From NCBI GenBank assembly GCA_036245805.1, contig BTRK01000005.1, forward strand, positions 33,089,469 to 33,153,468: DNA of 64,000 bases, written 5' to 3'. Source of the stretch: Pristionchus mayeri (lineage: Eukaryota; Nematoda; Chromadorea; Rhabditida; Neodiplogasteridae). Position 1 is the first letter of the stretch, and every line of letters starts with the position of its first letter. Shown one piece after another: positions 59,215 to 64,000 of this stretch. The notes below the pieces were generated by a model. The model was not told the origin of the DNA. It ran no database searches and saw only the letters and a list, made by a program, of their open reading frames with translations. The translations under genes were made by a program, and so were the position numbers.

Positions 59215-62200
59215 TCACAGTCCGCACTCGATCGATAATCTCAGTCTACCGTAGTACAGCTCCCTTCGCTTCTTCGCTATCAGCATAGCCTCTCGCTGCT
59301 CCTCAAATTATTTTTTTAAAATTTATAAATGAATAATGAAAACAGCATAAATAACCAATAATGAGCCAAATTCGACGTTATAACTATCTAGATTGCAAAG
59401 AAGGAATATTAATCTCATAATACTTTGTTTCTACACTGCTGAAGCTGCTGCAGGAAGATTATATCGTGCAGGGTGTAGGCGGGTGGCGCCTGCGAAGTTT
59501 ATTTTATATTTATAAATAAATTATATTTATTTTATTTTATTATTAAATTATTATTTTAATTCATTGTATTCTGGCGCAACCTGCGAAATAATATTTCACT
59601 AAAAAGGTAAAGGTACATCCCGTCTTCGAGACTGGACTCGCAGGAGATTGCTGCTAGGCCAATATTTCACTATAAAATGTTTACTCGAGGTTAGAAATTG
59701 AGGAAGACACATCTAGCTGAATGCAAATGTGTTATTTCGTCTCATGGATTCATTAATGTGAGTGAATGCATTTGATTTGCAAACTCAGTAATTACCATTG
59801 GCTAAGAGGTGGAATTGAAAATTGGCTTAGCAATCGAGTCAGCTAACTCTTTATTCTAAGCTAATTTGGTGAAACGAATACGGCATTTAGAGCCCTTCTT
59901 TAAAGGCACTAACAAGCTTTTAAGCACAGCTGTTCATGGATGATTCATTTGCTTTCAACTACGTAGATATTTACGAAGTCTGACGCAGTAAGCAATTTTC
60001 ATTCAATTGGAAAATTGGCCATCCAATTATGAAATTTACTTTCACGTAATTAGAAAGCTTCAATAAATTTAAATGCAACACAAAAAGCTCACGTCAAGCG
60101 GTGGATGGTGAGCGGGAAGGATGCGAAAAGCGGGAGTGGGAACAACACGAACTGCTATCGGATTACTGCAAGCACTGAGGTAGTGGTGGATTTACGAATG
60201 AATCCTCTCTTCGTTCTAACTGCTGCCAGACGAGAAACCACGAAGAGTTATGGGAATCATTTCATATCATTCTGGGTTCTCAAGTGTGTGGCGAGCGGTT
60301 GAGTGCGATTTCGTCTCTCCGTCTCCGGTTCCGCCCGCCCGGATTCCCTCTCCCAGACGCGTTGGCACGCGGGAGTTGTACGCCGCCACGATGGGTCGCC
60401 ACTTCTACATCGGCACCATCAACGCCAGGACGCTCGGCCCAAGGGAGAAGCAGTCGGAGATGGAACTCGCCCTCGACAAGATCAAGTGGGACGTGGTTGC
60501 AGTGCAGGAAGCCAGGATTGTGGGTTGTGCCTCGTTCAATCTTACATCCTCAGGCACTGTAGTCTACCACTCGGGCGGGCCCACTGCTTCCCATGGCGTG
60601 GCATTTTTGCTTCGACCGCAACTCGCGCGCGGAGCTGTGTTCAATGGCCTCTCCCCTCGTTTGGCCACTCTGCTCCTTCCCGACCTACGGCTCTTCCTGG
60701 TCTGCGCTTACGCCCCTACGTCTTCCTACGATGACGACGCGTATGAAGACTTCCTAGACCAGGTTGAGACCGCCCTGCGGAGTGCCCCAAAAGGCCATAT
60801 GCCAGTTCTGGTTGGTGACTTCAACTGTCGAGTGGCGAGGGAACCTGGCAATGAAAGATTTGTCGGTAACTTTGCCTCTCCCACACCGAACTCACGCGGA
60901 CGCTGCTTCACTGAGCTCTGCGTGAGGAACAGACTGCGCATCCTGAACACGTTCCCCAAGAGACGGCACGGTCGAATCTGGACCTGGCGATCCCCAAACG
61001 GCTCCGCATTCCACCAAATTGACTACGTTGCAGCGCCCGCCACAGCGAGAGTAGTCAACTGTGGAGTCGTTGGTCGGTTTGAGTTTGACTCCGACCATCG
61101 CCTTGTTCGGATGTGCCTCTCCCTCCCTGGCAAGGCGAGGCAGAAAAGATGCAGGGAGCGGCTAGATTTCGATCGAACCGCTTTTACTGTCAACGCAAAC
61201 CTTCTCGCGTCACTGCCCCTTGCCCGCCCCAGTTCTGCCGCCGACGCCTATACTACGGTAAAGGCTTTCACGGAGACCGCGGCAACGAACTGCTGGAGGA
61301 AGCGCCAATCCCCTTCTTGGATCTCGAGTGGAACGCGGAAGCTCCTAGCGATGCGCCATGAATTGCAATCCAACTCCCAACAAGCTGTCGCCTACTCAGC
61401 TGCCTGCAAAGCTGCCCGGACGAGTTTCGTCGATGACATCAGGAAGCGAAAGGAGGCGCAAGCACGGCAAGCAGCAACCATGGGAAGGAGCATCGTGAAG
61501 AGCATGCTGAGTCTGCAAACCTCAAAGAAGCGCCTTCTAGTTCCCCACCCTGTAACTGGTGCTCTCTCTCAAGCAGCTACCAAGACAGTGGTCCAGAGCT
61601 TCTTTGACGGTCTCTACACCCCTGCAGTTCCATGTCCACTCCCAGTCCCTCCTCAGCCTCTGGATCCCCTTCCTCCCTTCCTACCCGATGAGGTCAGCAA
61701 AGCGATGTCCCAACTCAAGTGTGGTCACTCACCCGGTTCGGATGGCATTCTCCCTGATATGCTATACCACTCTCGAAACCACCTTGCTCCCGTTATCGCT
61801 GATCTACTCAACTATCTGGTAGATGGAGAGGCTGTTCCAAGCGACCTGACCGAAGCAATTGTCACTCTTCTGCACAAGAAAGGAGACCCTACCAACATTG
61901 GGAACTTCCGTCCCATCTCCCTCCTCACCGTTTCCCTGAAGACAATGACCAAAGTCATTCTTCAGAGACTCGAAACTGTGCTTGAAGAAACAGAGTCCTC
62001 GACCCAAACCGGCTTCCGGCGCGGCTACAGTACTCTCGACAACCTGCATGCCATCAAGCAGGTCGCTGAAAGAACCTCCGAGTACGGTATCCCAATCTAC
62101 TTGGCGTTCGTCGACTTCAAGAAGGCGTTCGACTGTGTGGAGTGGAATGCCTGCTGGCAAGCCCTCTTCTCGTTCGGAGCCCATCCCTCCCTCGTCCACA

Positions 62201-63671
62201 TGTTGCGCCGTCTCTACGAGTCCTCCTCTACACTCATTCGAGTTAATGAGGAGCTCGTTCCTGTGACTGTGCGTCGAGGAGTCCGCCAAGGGGATACCCT
62301 CTCCCCTCGTCTCTTCAACGCAGTGCTACGATCAGCCATGGACAACATTGACTGGGAGTCAGATGGAATTAGAATCGACGGAAGGAACCTTTGCCACTTG
62401 GAGTATGCCGATGACGTGGCTCTCGTTGCCAAATCTCGACCCGAGCTGGAACGAATGCTGAAGAAGCTGATGGACGCGTGCAGCCGAGTTGGTCTCGAAG
62501 TGAATGCAAGCAAGACCAACCTCCTCACCTCCTGCACCTCTACCCGCAATCCAATAATCATCGGCAATCTGCGATTCGAATTCGTCGATAGCGCCACCTA
62601 TCTCGGAGGAAGAATAGCTCTTCCCTTGGATCATTCCGACGAAATAGAACACCGGATTCGATTAGGGTGGCTGGCCTGGAGTAAGCTCTCGCACCTCCTA
62701 TCTTCTCGAATTCTGTCCATCAAGATCAGGAGGAGAGTCTTCGAGAGCTGCATCACGGCTACAGTTCTCTATGGGTGTGAAGTATGGGCTCTGAGATCTA
62801 GCGAGAAGGAGAGGCTGAGAGTCACCCAGAGGAAGATGGAAAGAAAGATGCTTGGAGTCACGCTGAGGGACAGATGGAGGAATGACCGCGTGAGAGGGAT
62901 TACCAAGCTGAGAGACTGGAATGAGGAAGGATTGAAACGAAAAGCGCGCTGGGCCCTCAAGATCAGAAGAATGGGAGTGGAACAGTGGAGCCGTGCGACA
63001 ACTGTCTGGACTCCATTCAATAGGACTCGTCCCCCCGGAAAGCCTCGCGCGCGATGGAGAGACGACCTATCCCGAGCTATTGGCAGCCATTGGTGGAGTG
63101 CAACTTATGAAGACTACCGACCTATCATCTTCTGAGCGTTTCCGCCTGATAAGATAAATTGATTGATTGATTGATTCATATCAATCCACCTAATGATAGC
63201 TTACGGATAACATCAGACATACCCAGCAATCATAGCATCATGCAGCAAGGAGCAGAACAACATAAGCATGGCGGTAAAGAGAGCGTGTAACCAAAGACAA
63301 GCATACTAAAGACTGCAAACTGATCTCACCACATCTCCTCCTGGCTCTCCTCGTCAAATTCCAGATCCGGCTGAAATTCATTGAGATATCTAACCTCATC
63401 CATTTCGATATGATCTCACACTCAGATAAACTACTCACGTAAATACAAATTGCACTTGAAACGGTTTACAATTATGAAGATAAGTTTTTGTGAGCAATGG
63501 TCTGACTCTCCTCATATCACACACTCTTTCGACGGTTAGAGAAAGCGAGAGAGCATGAGATTTGGAGAGAGTCAGACGATTACTCGTGTATGCAGCGATG
63601 CTCACCTGCAGCGTGTCCCAGAAGCAGCAGCAGCAGCCGAGTCGCAGAGCACGGCAAGCACGCCAGAAGAG
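59215..63671 (-). CDS. Cys-cluster protein with charged tail (partial; LINE in an intron)
   Basis: Minus-strand exons seen: 63606-63671 (FWRACRALRLGCCCCFWD), 63330-63370 (PDLEFDEESQEEM), 59424-59489 (APPAYTLHDIIFLQQLQQC) and 59215-59301 (EQREAMLIAKKRREL, ending in TGA). The last two join in phase. The link between 63330 and 59489 does not and needs one more exon, or the first two may instead end in a 7-nt exon at 63306-63312. The Cys-rich membrane-side motif and the Glu/Arg helical end resemble the gene at 53480-57344, so this may be a third family member. The start lies beyond 64000. An RTE-type LINE occupies the long intron in antisense orientation. APPAY fits the PPxY consensus. Confidence 0.45.
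60097..63176 (+). mobile_element. RTE-type LINE retrotransposon, apparently full-length
   Basis: A single long open frame with endonuclease and reverse transcriptase is followed by a very short 3' end that stops in (TGAT)n near 63160-63175, a typical RTE tail. The 5' limit is uncertain; sequence changes character near 60097. It is inserted antisense in an intron of a host gene. The frame has no breaks, so the copy may be recent or active. Confidence 0.88.
60391..63135 (+). CDS. LINE endonuclease/reverse transcriptase, 914 aa
   Basis: The protein nicks target DNA and copies its own RNA there. The endonuclease fold covers about residues 5-235, with TINARTLG, VQEARIVG holding the catalytic Glu, GDFNCR near 139 and SDHRLV near 231. 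The reverse transcriptase covers about 480-720: NFRPISLL near 502, FVDFKKAFD near 572 with the first catalytic Asp, GVRQGDTLSP near 629, and YADD near 671. A C-terminal Arg/Trp-rich domain follows. The frame stays open upstream to 60250; I chose the Met at 60391 because the endonuclease begins right after it. Confidence 0.92.
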   Translation: MGRHFYIGTINARTLGPREKQSEMELALDKIKWDVVAVQEARIVGCASFNLTSSGTVVYHSGGPTASHGVAFLLRPQLARGAVFNGLSPRLATLLLPDLRLFLVCAYAPTSSYDDDAYEDFLDQVETALRSAPKGHMPVLVGDFNCRVAREPGNERFVGNFASPTPNSRGRCFTELCVRNRLRILNTFPKRRHGRIWTWRSPNGSAFHQIDYVAAPATARVVNCGVVGRFEFDSDHRLVRMCLSLPGKARQKRCRERLDFDRTAFTVNANLLASLPLARPSSAADAYTTVKAFTETAATNCWRKRQSPSWISSGTRKLLAMRHELQSNSQQAVAYSAACKAARTSFVDDIRKRKEAQARQAATMGRSIVKSMLSLQTSKKRLLVPHPVTGALSQAATKTVVQSFFDGLYTPAVPCPLPVPPQPLDPLPPFLPDEVSKAMSQLKCGHSPGSDGILPDMLYHSRNHLAPVIADLLNYLVDGEAVPSDLTEAIVTLLHKKGDPTNIGNFRPISLLTVSLKTMTKVILQRLETVLEETESSTQTGFRRGYSTLDNLHAIKQVAERTSEYGIPIYLAFVDFKKAFDCVEWNACWQALFSFGAHPSLVHMLRRLYESSSTLIRVNEELVPVTVRRGVRQGDTLSPRLFNAVLRSAMDNIDWESDGIRIDGRNLCHLEYADDVALVAKSRPELERMLKKLMDACSRVGLEVNASKTNLLTSCTSTRNPIIIGNLRFEFVDSATYLGGRIALPLDHSDEIEHRIRLGWLAWSKLSHLLSSRILSIKIRRRVFESCITATVLYGCEVWALRSSEKERLRVTQRKMERKMLGVTLRDRWRNDRVRGITKLRDWNEEGLKRKARWALKIRRMGVEQWSRATTVWTPFNRTRPPGKPRARWRDDLSRAIGSHWWSATYEDYRPIIF
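63492..63585. repeat. 94-bp hairpin element, copy 2
   Basis: The outer part GAGCAATGGTCTGACTCTC pairs with GAGAGTCAGACGATTACTC. The outer 20 bp match the copy at 33135-33227, while the inner part has diverged. Like that copy, it lies within an intron. Confidence 0.8.
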
Positions 63672-64000
63672 CTGCAAGATTTTACCGTTTTTTTTTTAAT
63701 TTTACCGTAATTTATAACGATATCTTCATACGATGAATGAATTTCATCGATTCATTTATGATTTGATTTCAAGCAAATTTGAGCTAATCGAGCAAAAAAT
63801 CTTTCGCTTTTTCCCTAAATCTGATTTCAAACATTGCTATTGCATTTGTCTAATAAGGCGTTCATCTGGAGCATCAGCAATGCCAATCAAATCAGAGAAA
63901 CATTGGTAATTTCATCATTTCACTTTGCCCCGTTTTGCACTCATTTATCCCTATAGCTTTGTTTCGTCAGTACGATGGTTCTGTGGAGGAGAAAGAACTT
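63672..64000. other. Right edge, no gene seen
   Basis: AT-rich sequence, probably an intron or the 5' flank of the minus-strand gene ending at 59215. No start exon with a membrane helix was found before the window ends. Confidence 0.4.

Noticed and set aside
59600..59660. tRNA or 5S-like gene near TCCCGTCTTCGAGACTGGAC
   Set aside because: It has a box-B-like look, but no matching box A or closing stem could be found.

Overview
The window reads as nuclear DNA of a nematode. Genes are split into many short exons with nematode-type 3' splice sites (TTTCAG and variants), and two tandem non-alpha nicotinic receptor subunit genes sit only 141 bp apart in the order known for acr-2 and acr-3 of Caenorhabditis. 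I cannot fix the species; a free-living rhabditid or diplogastrid would fit. Exon models below were built by hand. For most genes every exon junction keeps reading phase from start to stop codon, which is the main support for them. LAYOUT. 1-10.6 kb is repeat-rich: one partial gene end (1.15-1.27 kb, minus), a palindromic foldback element (1.69-3.14 kb), an old mariner-like element (3.76-9.89 kb) split by a young Ty3/gypsy-type LTR retrotransposon (4.12-9.17 kb), and a 120-bp minisatellite. 11.5-17.0 kb holds a gene coding for three macro (ADP-ribose-binding) folds followed by an STPR domain of 23-residue repeats; a mariner copy and a one-base frame break may have inactivated it. 17.0-18.1 kb is a composite inverted repeat whose two ends supply the same last codons and stop to the macro/STPR gene and to a convergent small secreted-peptide gene. 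21.9-36.7 kb is the acr-2-like/acr-3-like pair, with a small minus-strand membrane-protein gene (PPxY motifs) nested in an acr-3 intron. 37.2-46.5 kb holds a small gene with a CUB-like end, a divergent Rab6-type GTPase, and a secreted His-rich protein with a 12-residue Gly/Leu/Lys/Asp/Ser repeat. 46.7-63.7 kb is mostly minus strand: a two-finger C2H2 protein and three small single-membrane-span or Cys-cluster genes (50.6-51.2, 53.5-57.3 and 59.2-63.7 kb). Their introns and spacers carry a mariner, two more foldback elements and a full-length RTE-type LINE. HOW THE PARTS FIT. The two receptor subunits are expected to co-assemble in cation-conducting acetylcholine receptors and are probably transcribed together. 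The other genes show no obvious pathway link. Mobile DNA is the main force shaping the window: at least five classes are present, they are nested in each other, they sit in introns, and in one case they provide the ends of two reading frames.
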